Source of the DNA: a virus
Virus record (IMG/VR): IMGVR_UViG_3300032307_000133
Coordinates: 1 to 20,457 of that record
DNA length: 20,457 nucleotides
Reading direction: 5' to 3' (one strand)
Under the pieces are notes generated by a model, which was not told the DNA's origin, did not search any database, and worked only from the letters and a program-made list of their open reading frames with translations. Position numbers and translations under genes: made by a program. Position 1 is the first letter of the stretch; each line of letters opens with the position of its first letter. This document shows positions 6,542 through 13,186 of this stretch, piece by piece.

Positions 6542-8113
6542 TTATCTCCCGTATTGATACGCTGCACCACCGGCGCCAAGAACTTGCGACAACTGATTAA
6601 CGTAGTCCGGCGATTTCATAAACTGCGCCACGCTTGTTTGATTGCCTGCTGTACTGGCGCTATTGGTAGCTAGGTTGGCCAGAAGACTAGCAAGATTGCC
6701 CTGCTGCGAGTTAATTGTGTCACCAACCCCAGAAAGAAGCTGGGCGATGTTAGACGCTCCGCCGCCGACAATATTGGACAGCCCTTGACCTTGCGCCTGC
6801 TGAATAGCCGATATATCCCTGCCTGCCTGCAAACGTCCGCCAGACAATAGCTGGCCTGTACCATACGCATAATCACCGGCGCTTAATCCTGCATTGTTGT
6901 AGATGTTTGCCAGATTATTCGATGCGTTCATCGATCCGGCGCCAAGATCACCATATACGTTTGACATTTGTCCGGCTGTATTGCTGTAGTTTGATCCAAG
7001 GTTGCCGTATATGTTGGCTGCCGCATTGGCGTTTTGCATGGTATTTGATCCCATGTTGCCAAGAACATTCGATGATAGTTGTGCGCCTTGAATTGCTCCG
7101 CTGCCAAGATCGCCGTAAACGTTTGATGCCAGTTGGCCGCCTTGCATTGCGTTTTGAGCCTGCTGCGCCGAAAGATTCCCTACAATTCCGGCTTGCTGCC
7201 CTCTTAGTGATCCGACACCTTGAGAGGCGCCAAACCCCATATCCGCAACGCCCTTGAGTCGGTTGTAGTAATCGTTAAACCCTTGTGACGCAACTCCTGT
7301 ACCGTACCGCTGAAGCTCTTTCAATACATTGCCGCCAACGCCGCCCGCTGCTCGTGCATTTTGCAAAACAGATCTTTCGCCCTGCTCTCTTAAAAACGCA
7401 ACGTCTGGCCCTTCCATGTAGCTGTCATAGGCTTGTTGTTGCGCCGCTGCACCGCCAGGGCCAGATCCTGAAAAATTAGCCATCAGATTGAATGCATTAG
7501 TGCCCTGCGGGATATATTGATTTAGCGCGGAAACCCCTTCATTAAATGCTGAATTAACACCGGTTATGCCTTTATTAATTGCGCCAGAAGCAGAACCGAC
7601 TGCGTTTTTTATTGCGCCTAAAGCTTGATTTCCGTATTGCTGCTGCATGCCTAAAGCGGAATTTATTCCGCCCAGAGCTTGATTTCCGTATTGCTGCTGC
7701 TGCCGATTTGCAGCCCCAATGGTATTTACAGCTTTATTGCCGAGTAGCTGATTGTAGCCCTGCGCGCCCTGAAGGGCATTAATGGCCTGATTTCCGTACA
7801 TTTGCTGGCCAGCAAGTCCGGTATTTACGCCCATTCCAGTAGAGCCAAGCAATGCCTGTCTGGCCATATCAACGCCACCCTGAACACCGCTCAAAGCCTG
7901 CTGGTAGCCTGACCCAAGTGCGGCCTCGCTACCCTGCAAGCCATATTGCATATTGGGCATTTGCGGGGCTGCTGCTGGAGTGTACTGATATGACTGAGGC
8001 ATAACCTGTGGCTGCATTTGTTGCTGGCCCTGCGCGGCAGTTGTGGCCATATAATTGGGGGTTTGCGCCCTCATCATTTGATTCTGCATCGATGGATTGA
8101 GCATCTTTGTCAT
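6542..8113 (-). CDS. Gln/Gly/Asn-rich ejection protein with 18-residue repeats
   Basis: A 523-residue protein of very biased composition. Residues 1-60 are Met/Gln/Pro-rich and probably disordered. Four copies of an 18-residue unit (each with YGNQA or a variant; GNxA at 107, 125, 143 and 161) form a first array, and five copies of another 18-residue unit (SNVYGDLG-type, starting at 330, 348, 366, 384 and 402) form a second. Between them lies a conserved-looking block: NARAAGGVGGNVLKELQRYG (252-271), then FNDYYNRLKGVADMGFG (279-295), typical of phage proteins found with injection genes. Eighteen residues equal five alpha-helical turns, so each array may form a regular helix with a Gly/Ala face. 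It probably forms part of the ejected channel. The ATG follows GGTGGAG. Confidence 0.72.
   Translation of the reverse strand: MTKMLNPSMQNQMMRAQTPNYMATTAAQGQQQMQPQVMPQSYQYTPAAAPQMPNMQYGLQGSEAALGSGYQQALSGVQGGVDMARQALLGSTGMGVNTGLAGQQMYGNQAINALQGAQGYNQLLGNKAVNTIGAANRQQQQYGNQALGGINSALGMQQQYGNQALGAIKNAVGSASGAINKGITGVNSAFNEGVSALNQYIPQGTNAFNLMANFSGSGPGGAAAQQQAYDSYMEGPDVAFLREQGERSVLQNARAAGGVGGNVLKELQRYGTGVASQGFNDYYNRLKGVADMGFGASQGVGSLRGQQAGIVGNLSAQQAQNAMQGGQLASNVYGDLGSGAIQGAQLSSNVLGNMGSNTMQNANAAANIYGNLGSNYSNTAGQMSNVYGDLGAGSMNASNNLANIYNNAGLSAGDYAYGTGQLLSGGRLQAGRDISAIQQAQGQGLSNIVGGGASNIAQLLSGVGDTINSQQGNLASLLANLATNSASTAGNQTSVAQFMKSPDYVNQLSQVLGAGGAAYQYGR
6857..7126 (-). repeat. 54-bp repeat array (18-residue units), second array
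   Basis: Five consecutive in-frame units of 54 bp encode residues 330-419 of the ejection protein. Each unit starts with (S/A)N(V/I)(Y/L)G or a variant and has Gly at positions 5 and usually 8. The DNA copies have diverged (for example ccgtatatgttgg and ccatatacgtttg), so the spacing is better kept than the bases, suggesting selection on protein register. It is part of a coding region, not a separate element. Confidence 0.75.
7583..7798 (-). repeat. 54-bp repeat array (18-residue units), first array
   Basis: Four in-frame 54-bp units encode residues 106-177 of the ejection protein, with GNQA or GNKA recurring exactly every 18 residues. The last two units are close copies at DNA level: gcttgatttccgtattgctg occurs near 7623 and again 54 bases further on. 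This indicates recent duplication or exchange between units. Confidence 0.75.
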
Positions 8114-8121
8114 TACTCCAC

Positions 8122-8715
8122 CTAAAATAGTTTTTTGAGAGCCTTGCGAGCAGGGTCTTTAGATTCGATTTTCTTCACGATAGACTTTGCGCCGCCTACC
8201 GGATCTTTTGCGTAATTCAGCGGATTAAGTAGGTCTTTTGTGCTTGGCGATGTGCCGACATTGGATGGCACATTTTCATAAGGGCCGTATGCGCCAAGCA
8301 TTGCAACCATTGCATCCTTGCCCAAAATGTTGTTTTCTTTGGGTTGCTGCGAATTTTTATACTGCGGCAGCGTTTGAGGAATAAAACCAAAATCAGGCTG
8401 CTGGAATGGAGTTACCTGGCCACCAAGAATGGCTGACATTGCATTATTCTGCCCCTGATTAAAAAGACCGGCCTGCTGAGGAAGTGAGCCGCGCAAAATA
8501 TCTAGCGCTGCCTGCCCGCCCATCATAGAGTTATCAGCCTGCATTCCGTAAAGTCGATTCACGTCATCGCGCGCTTGGCTTGTTTGCTGCAATATGAAAT
8601 CGCGTTCTTCTGCGTTTTGCCCCGCTTGCGCTTTTGATGCCTCTTTTGACGCCTTGTTTGACCTGTTTGCCGCATAAGCTGTACCGGCTGCGGCTATTGC
8701 TACACCGAATGGCAT
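8122..8715 (-). CDS. Small ejection-type virion protein, gp7-like position
   Basis: A 197-residue protein with an N-terminal Ala/Gly-rich hydrophobic segment (PFGVAIAAAGTAYAA, 2-16). A Lys/Ala/Gln helical region follows (17-55), then a Gln/Asn/Gly-rich middle and a basic C-terminus (SIVKKIESKDPARKALKKLF). Such an N-terminal Ala-rich stretch is common in small phage injection proteins, and the gene is the first of four ejection-type genes, as gp7 is in P22 (229 residues). Its ATG directly abuts the stop of the cupin gene, with GAGGTGAG serving as ribosome site. No enzymatic motif is seen. The functional call is from position and composition. Confidence 0.65.
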   Translation of the reverse strand: MPFGVAIAAAGTAYAANRSNKASKEASKAQAGQNAEERDFILQQTSQARDDVNRLYGMQADNSMMGGQAALDILRGSLPQQAGLFNQGQNNAMSAILGGQVTPFQQPDFGFIPQTLPQYKNSQQPKENNILGKDAMVAMLGAYGPYENVPSNVGTSPSTKDLLNPLNYAKDPVGGAKSIVKKIESKDPARKALKKLF

Positions 8716-9069
8716 TTAGCTCACCTCGCTAATAAATTGGTCGCTGAATTCGTGCTCTTCGTGGATATCCACTTTGCCAGTTCGGTCGATTCTGTGAATG
8801 CAGTAAACCACCGTATTGGGCTCAAGGCTCATGAAGGTGTGCTTGGTTTCGGCTGGGATATTGATTGGAATCGGGGCTTTAAAGTCGCCCATAAGCTCGC
8901 CGTTTTGCCAAACACGGATAGATCCGTGGGCAAGCATGGAGGCATGTTCGTAAGAGTGGGAGTGCTGAGGTACGTAGGTGCCTACTTTCTCCATCAGCAT
9001 TTGCTTGATGAATATTCCATCAGGAAGGGCGAACTCTACTTCTGGCAATTCAATCTTTTCTGCTGTCAT
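8716..9069 (-). CDS. Cupin-domain protein
   Basis: A 117-residue single-domain cupin. Motif 1 is G30-x5-H36-x-H38-x3-H42-x6-G49; His42 stands where the classical motif has Glu, with E41 beside it. Motif 2 has P72, H77 and N85 (IPAETKHTFMSLEPN). The metal site would thus be H36, H38, H77 and H42 or E41. Cupins of this size may be metal enzymes (dioxygenases, isomerases) or simple metal or ligand binders, and the sequence does not fix a substrate. It overlaps the preceding dioxygenase-like gene by ATGA and directly abuts the first ejection gene, so it is made with the late virion genes. The C-terminal tail (DIHEEHEFSDQFISEVS) is acidic. Confidence 0.82.
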   Translation of the reverse strand: MTAEKIELPEVEFALPDGIFIKQMLMEKVGTYVPQHSHSYEHASMLAHGSIRVWQNGELMGDFKAPIPINIPAETKHTFMSLEPNTVVYCIHRIDRTGKVDIHEEHEFSDQFISEVS

Positions 9070-9626
9070 GCGGCACCTCTGAATTTGTCAGTCTTTATGC
9101 AAATTATCATTGATATGCGGTCTTGATCGCTGTCGTTAATAACCCAGTGGGCTATGTTGTTTCTAAACAACCAGCAATCGCCGTTATCTGCGATAATTTC
9201 GCCGCCATCAAACCCAAATACTGATTTATCGGGTGCGGATATGGCTACATAAAACTTCTCATAATACTCAGCGTGCCACCCTGAATCAGAGTGTGGCTGT
9301 ATTCTACCACCGGGTGGAAGTTTTGTAATCAGTATCCCGCCCAATCGCTCGCCATCTACTGCGGCCATTACGTCAAATGCCATTCGCTTGGCGCCTTCAA
9401 TGACATCAGCGGACGGATACCAAATAGAATCATGCTCAGCTACGGACGCGGAAAAGTCACCGTTAGCCGTGTCACCAAACCTAACCCATATGTCAGTCAT
9501 TTCGCTGTGCGGGCTGCCCTTACAAATGCGGCGTTGTGGATTTTGATCCCAAAGCTGCGGATTGTTCAAAAGTGAACTTTTGATAGGCTCAACGTTCAAA
9601 CCCGAAAGTATTTTTTTGAATATCAT
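9066..9626 (-). CDS. 2-oxoglutarate/Fe(II) dioxygenase, Asp/Asn hydroxylase-like
   Basis: A 186-residue protein with the facial-triad signature of 2OG-Fe(II) oxygenases: H112-x-D114 in LPPGGRIQPHSDSGWH, distal H160 in NNIAHWVIND, and R170 ten residues on (DRISMII) as the likely 2-oxoglutarate anchor. The core resembles the aspartyl/asparaginyl beta-hydroxylase type of jelly roll, and the length fits one catalytic domain with no extra module. It would hydroxylate a protein side chain or small molecule; the target is unknown. The ATG at 9626 gives an ATGA overlap with the upstream stop; an ATG four codons earlier is possible. It is coupled to the cupin gene downstream. Hydroxylase-like genes occur in many phages, but placement inside the tail operon is notable. 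Confidence 0.82.
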   Translation of the reverse strand: MIFKKILSGLNVEPIKSSLLNNPQLWDQNPQRRICKGSPHSEMTDIWVRFGDTANGDFSASVAEHDSIWYPSADVIEGAKRMAFDVMAAVDGERLGGILITKLPPGGRIQPHSDSGWHAEYYEKFYVAISAPDKSVFGFDGGEIIADNGDCWLFRNNIAHWVINDSDQDRISMIICIKTDKFRGAA

Positions 9627-9880
9627 TCCAGCACCCATCCGGATTTAACATCACCGGCAACATTGGTTAGCATCTTTATCCATTTGATAGAACCGGTCGT
9701 CCCTGCTCTGTCGATGTACTGCGTGAACTGTGGGGCGCTAACTACCCCCTCGGGAGAGCCATCACCCAAGATAGGGAGTGACCGGCTAACTTCTTGCGTC
9801 CATTGCATGAATGGCTGTTGCATTACCATTCTGTCATCAGCAATAGCCAGGTGCGGGACGGGGGGATTTACGCCACTCAT
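9623..9880 (-). CDS. Small tail-region protein, unknown
   Basis: An 85-residue protein. The N-terminal half is Pro-rich with MQQPFMQWTQEVSRSLPILG (20-39). The C-terminal half reads EGVVSAPQFTQYIDRAGTTG and then SIKWIKM and GWVLE, a pattern common in small phage proteins next to tail or neck genes, where a strand-turn-strand unit ends in GWxLx. The start overlaps the gp10-like stop by ATGA, with GAGG upstream. It lies where P22 carries the tail needle gene 26, but it is far too short for that 233-residue coiled-coil protein. It could be a tail plug or adaptor; function unassigned. Confidence 0.65.
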   Translation of the reverse strand: MSGVNPPVPHLAIADDRMVMQQPFMQWTQEVSRSLPILGDGSPEGVVSAPQFTQYIDRAGTTGSIKWIKMLTNVAGDVKSGWVLE

Positions 9881-11292
9881 TGGATATCTGCCTCGATTTT
9901 AAGAATCATCTTTTTGCAGTTATCGGAAATAACCAGCTTCATAATCGCCAACCGAGAGAATCCGCCAAGCCTGCGCCAGATAGCCCTGCGAAGATATTCG
10001 CCAACCTTGCCTAATGCGCGAGGGCGCTCATCACTGAATTTGCGGCCATCTTTAGACCATGACAGTCTGATCTGTGGATTAGGCTCTTCGCTTGTGCCTA
10101 CGCCTGACTCACAGGTGGCCTCGAACGAAACAACGGAAAAATATTCGCTTTGATTTGAGAATGGCTGAGTGACCCAAGTGCTGATTATTGCGTTGCCGTA
10201 TTCTTTGTAAGTGTCGGGTGACAATTTACCTATGCGCCCGTCTTGGCTGTCGCCAACATAGATGCCGCCGTAAACCTGACACAATGAATTAACGCGCCAC
10301 CTCTCGCTAACATCATCAATAAGCGACTCTCGTGCGTGCCAGCGTTTTGATAAAAGCTCATAAACAATCGTTTTAGTGGGCAGACTGAATCCAACAAAAT
10401 AAGAGCCGTCTTGCGCGTAATAAAATCCGAATGTGTTCTGTATGCCTTCCTTTTGGAGCTCGCCACGGATTATAAAATCCTCGGCGTCTGTTGATATCTT
10501 CTCAGCTGATTGGCCGGTCGAACCCCATACCGCTGGTGATTCGTTTTCACCTGCACCAATCCAAAAGAATGAATCCGATGCCGAAACAACGGCGTGTCGG
10601 AATGCCAGCCCCTTGTTAATTAATAAGCCTCTGATCTTGGCGAAAGGAAAGTCTGAGCCGCCAATGTTTTGGAACGCCTCAGTTGTAATTGCGCCCATCA
10701 TGTAAAGCTGCCCACGGAAGAACAAGGGCGAGACTATATCGTCTGGGTCTCCATCAGCCCGAGAGAAGTCCAGCGCATTCCACGATAGCCCATCGTCAAT
10801 TCCTGACCCGACAAACTTCTTTTCGTCGGTCGAGCAAATGAAATACCCATCTGCATAAACTACCTTTTGCGGCGTACCGTTATCAGTAAAGCCACTGGCA
10901 GTTATTTCAGTAAGCGTTCCCGCCTCAAAAATATAACCATCGCCCAATTCATTCAGGATCATTAACTGTGTGCCATTGGTCGCCATTGAAACGCGGTCTT
11001 CACCGGCAATCTCGCCAAGGTCGGTCAATGTCATGCCTGCATTAAGCCGAACTAACCGCGACCCTTGAACGTAATAGGCCACGCCATTCATCACTAAAGC
11101 ACCACGCGACACGTTGCGATAATTACCGATATTGGCAACTTGGGTTATTCCGTCCGTACCGATGATGTATCCGTCAGACAAGGCCGCACCCTGCGCGGGT
11201 ACATAGTAAAAGTTCGTCAGTTGCTGCGAACTGAAAAGTCTTGACTTGGTGGCGTAAGATCCACCAAACACGGGGAGATTAACTATTGCCAT
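9877..11292 (-). CDS. Packaged DNA stabilisation protein, P22 gp10-like
   Basis: A 471-residue protein, close to P22 gp10 (472 residues). That family forms a hexameric part of the tail machine below gp4, closing the portal channel after packaging. The start MAIVNLPVFGGSYATKSR, then QLTNFYYVPAQG and later NYRNVSRGALVMNGVAYYV, match the beginning of gp10 proteins. The rest reads as short beta strands of a propeller-like fold with repeated G-x-Y-F/V motifs (GYIFEAG, GYFICSTD, GSYFVGFS). The ATG at 11292 overlaps the gp4-like gene by 14 bases; further upstream starts lie inside that gene and give no gp10-like residues. The ribosome site is weak (GGTG), consistent with coupling to gp4 translation. 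Confidence 0.88.
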   Translation of the reverse strand: MAIVNLPVFGGSYATKSRLFSSQQLTNFYYVPAQGAALSDGYIIGTDGITQVANIGNYRNVSRGALVMNGVAYYVQGSRLVRLNAGMTLTDLGEIAGEDRVSMATNGTQLMILNELGDGYIFEAGTLTEITASGFTDNGTPQKVVYADGYFICSTDEKKFVGSGIDDGLSWNALDFSRADGDPDDIVSPLFFRGQLYMMGAITTEAFQNIGGSDFPFAKIRGLLINKGLAFRHAVVSASDSFFWIGAGENESPAVWGSTGQSAEKISTDAEDFIIRGELQKEGIQNTFGFYYAQDGSYFVGFSLPTKTIVYELLSKRWHARESLIDDVSERWRVNSLCQVYGGIYVGDSQDGRIGKLSPDTYKEYGNAIISTWVTQPFSNQSEYFSVVSFEATCESGVGTSEEPNPQIRLSWSKDGRKFSDERPRALGKVGEYLRRAIWRRLGGFSRLAIMKLVISDNCKKMILKIEADIQ

Positions 11293-11716
11293 CAGCTGCA
11301 CCAGGATAAAAGGTATCATCCCACAACCCATCAGCCGTATTGCCTGAGCCGCGCGGCAACGTGCTTGGGAATTCAGTAACAGTTACCGTTTGCCCCAATC
11401 GATACATGGTAGCCATGCCTTTCTTGGCCTTCTTTTGCAGCTCAAAGCTAATCGGGCGGCCAAATTGTGGAGCGATGAGAATAGCGATATTGGACACCAT
11501 GCCCATGATTGCGCCATCGGGGACGGTTATCGCATCACTCAGCGAATTCACCTGCGTGTAGCCAAGGTCAACGCCATCGGCCTCTAGCCCAGCCATCCAC
11601 GAATTCATTACAAAGATGGCATCGCGGTATTCGTCACTTTCTAGCGGAGCTTCTGACGCCTGAACCAGTATTTCCTGTAGCGACTGCTTTAGTAGTTGCG
11701 CTGCTGTCGTCGCCAT
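11279..11716 (-). CDS. Tail accessory factor, P22 gp4-like
   Basis: A 145-residue protein matching the gp4/head-to-tail adaptor family by length (P22 gp4, 166 residues), position between coat and gp10, and pattern. A first helix (AAQLLKQSLQEILVQ) is followed by SDEYRDAIFVMNSWMAGLEADG, DLGYTQVNSLSDAITVPDGA and the helix MGMVSNIAILIAPQFG. The family binds the portal as a dodecamer and stabilises packaged DNA. P22 gp4 also has muramidase activity; no catalytic residues could be assigned here. The ATG at 11716 was chosen over an upstream GTG because AAAGGTG precedes it. The first 83 bases overlap the small gene upstream in another frame. Confidence 0.85.
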   Translation of the reverse strand: MATTAAQLLKQSLQEILVQASEAPLESDEYRDAIFVMNSWMAGLEADGVDLGYTQVNSLSDAITVPDGAIMGMVSNIAILIAPQFGRPISFELQKKAKKGMATMYRLGQTVTVTEFPSTLPRGSGNTADGLWDDTFYPGAADGNS

Positions 11717-11852
11717 CGCCTGCACCTTTGGTTAGTTCTGCTTCTGCGGGAGTATCAAGCCAGCCATCTTTTGCCATGCGATCTTTATCGCGGGCATAGA
11801 TCATCGACTTTACAATTTCTGAATCTAGCTTTTTGAATACGGTGACAATCAT
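11634..11852 (-). CDS. Small protein between coat and gp4, overlapping gp4 start
   Basis: A 72-residue protein. The first 45 residues are helical and charged (MIVTVFKKLDSEIVKSMIYA, then RDKDRMAKDGWLDTPAEAEL). The last 27 are Gly/Ser/Thr-rich and probably disordered (GAGDGDDSSATTKAVATG). The ATG follows GAGGTTTAT, located immediately after the T-run of the coat terminator. The C-terminal 83 bases are shared with the gp4-like gene in another frame, which may explain the low-complexity tail. The open frame continues upstream into the coat gene, but that part is only a shadow of coat codons. I recognise no family; a head or neck accessory role is possible from position. Confidence 0.62.
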   Translation of the reverse strand: MIVTVFKKLDSEIVKSMIYARDKDRMAKDGWLDTPAEAELTKGAGDGDDSSATTKAVATGNTGSGVRSSARK

Positions 11853-11861
11853 ATAAACCTC

Positions 11862-11888
11862 AAAAAAGCAGCCCCACCGAAGCGGGGC
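11862..11888 (-). terminator. Intrinsic terminator after coat gene, UUCG loop
   Basis: On the minus strand, GCCCCGC, loop TTCG and GTGGGGC (seven pairs including one G-U) are followed by TGC and six T. The C(UUCG)G cap is unusually stable. It lies 7 bases after the coat stop and ends just before the ribosome site of the next gene. It probably terminates part of the transcripts, giving more coat than tail message. Confidence 0.85.
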
Positions 11889-11895
11889 GCCTTCA

Positions 11896-13173
11896 TTAGC
11901 CGTAGAAGTTACCGGCAAATAGTGGGTTAAGTGTTGCGTAAGCGGGCAAAATATCGAACCGGATAGACTGGTTGTTCTTGTCACCGTCAGAGTACTTAGT
12001 AACACGAACTGAAATACCATCGCTAGTAGTAGCAATAGTGTCCCAAGTGTGCAGCTTTGGCAGTTTGATAAAGCCAATGCCGAACGCATCCTCGTGATAG
12101 AAGTAGTTGGGCTGCACGATCTGACCAGCAGTGCCCAAAATCTCGAACGCGTCACCAGAAGTGATTGCGTTGTTGATGGTGTCGTACTGGCCGTTGGTTT
12201 CTTTCAATGCCGCAGCAGTAACAGTTACCGTTACATTGCCGGAAACGTCAGTATTGCCACCAGTCACAACTTTGTAGTACCAAGTGATAGGGCCGGATTG
12301 GTCATAGGCAACGTTTCGGCTGCGAATGTTCAACAGGTTACGGCCTGACTGAGTAATTTTGATGGTATCACCAGCGCGCACAGCATTGGTTACGCTGGTG
12401 CTTAATCCAGTCAGTTGAATTGATTGGGTCATAGTCAATCGGGCGGTTACATAAGTCGCATCAGGTGTTGCTGCAACAGTGCCGGCACGGTCTGAAGCGG
12501 CGCCCAATGTAACCTGTGGCAATGCGTTCGACATTAAACCAGTAACGCCAGCAAAGTTACGTGGGATCTGTGCGCGCTCCCAAGCGGTATCAACAGTGCC
12601 AGCCGAGCCGCCTGCCAAACCTGCGGTAGTTTCTGCCAATGCCTGTACAGCGAATGGGTTCATAACCGCATAACGTTTACCAGCCTGAGGAACGCCAACA
12701 GAGGTCAACAGCGAACCAGTGCTAGCCACATCACCCCATGATGCGATTGGAGTGCCGATAGTGCCCAAGTGCAGTGCAGAATTGCGTTGCATGTAGCGGG
12801 CAAAGTCGGTTTCGAGATCGATTGCCAATTGCTCAGCAGCCGGTGCGATGATTTCCTCCATCTGGTCAAGTTGCAAAGCTTCTTCGCGGTTTGTCCAGTC
12901 AATCGGAACTGTCAAATAGTTCTGAACAGTTGCCGCAGCAGTGCCAGAAATAATATCGTTCTTGGTTGCTGCCGAAATATCACCACCAGCAGTGGAGATA
13001 GTGCGGTATTGATGCGCACGCTTAAATTGTACAGTCTCGCCAAATTGCGGCGTGAACTGCGGGGTCAGCATTGAGGTGTTGACGGTTTTTGATAAAACAC
13101 GGTTAGACTCGAACGCTTTTAAGAAGATGCGTGCGACTTTCGCCGTAGTGTTTGCACTGAGATTATTCGCCAT
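11896..13173 (-). CDS. Major capsid (coat) protein, P22 gp5-type
   Basis: A 425-residue coat protein (P22: 430). The position directly after the scaffold gene and the size fit the P22 coat family with HK97 fold. Likely N-arm and spine helix in residues 1-35. Residues 97-140 (REEALQLDQMEEIIAPAAEQ and on) fit the long helix region. Residues about 225-345 (RLTMTQSIQLTGLS to DTINNAITSGDAFEILG) form a beta-rich insertion like the I-domain of P22 coat. C-terminal strands lie around ISVRVTKYSDGDKNNQSIRF. GGGGCTAA precedes the ATG. It is followed by a strong terminator, as expected for the most abundant virion protein. The family call is from pattern and context. Confidence 0.88.
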   Translation of the reverse strand: MANNLSANTTAKVARIFLKAFESNRVLSKTVNTSMLTPQFTPQFGETVQFKRAHQYRTISTAGGDISAATKNDIISGTAAATVQNYLTVPIDWTNREEALQLDQMEEIIAPAAEQLAIDLETDFARYMQRNSALHLGTIGTPIASWGDVASTGSLLTSVGVPQAGKRYAVMNPFAVQALAETTAGLAGGSAGTVDTAWERAQIPRNFAGVTGLMSNALPQVTLGAASDRAGTVAATPDATYVTARLTMTQSIQLTGLSTSVTNAVRAGDTIKITQSGRNLLNIRSRNVAYDQSGPITWYYKVVTGGNTDVSGNVTVTVTAAALKETNGQYDTINNAITSGDAFEILGTAGQIVQPNYFYHEDAFGIGFIKLPKLHTWDTIATTSDGISVRVTKYSDGDKNNQSIRFDILPAYATLNPLFAGNFYG

Positions 13174-13186
13174 GATTTAGCCCCAT

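Noticed and set aside
6907-7782. Plus-strand open frames over the repeat-rich ejection gene
   Set aside because: They arise from the low-complexity codon pattern of the minus-strand gene and have no ribosome sites or protein-like composition.
6542-8113. CRISPR-like or tandem repeat array
   Set aside because: The 54-bp repeats are in frame with a long gene, have drifting bases and no spacers; they are protein repeats.
8737-9126. Plus-strand frame of 129 codons over the cupin gene
   Set aside because: It is antisense to a gene with clear cupin motifs and good coupling; its sequence shows no recognisable domain.
11853-12155. Long N-terminal extension of the 72-residue protein into the coat gene
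   Set aside because: The extension runs opposite to no other signal but fully within coat codons in another frame, crosses the terminator hairpin and lacks a ribosome site; the ATG at 11852 has a good one.
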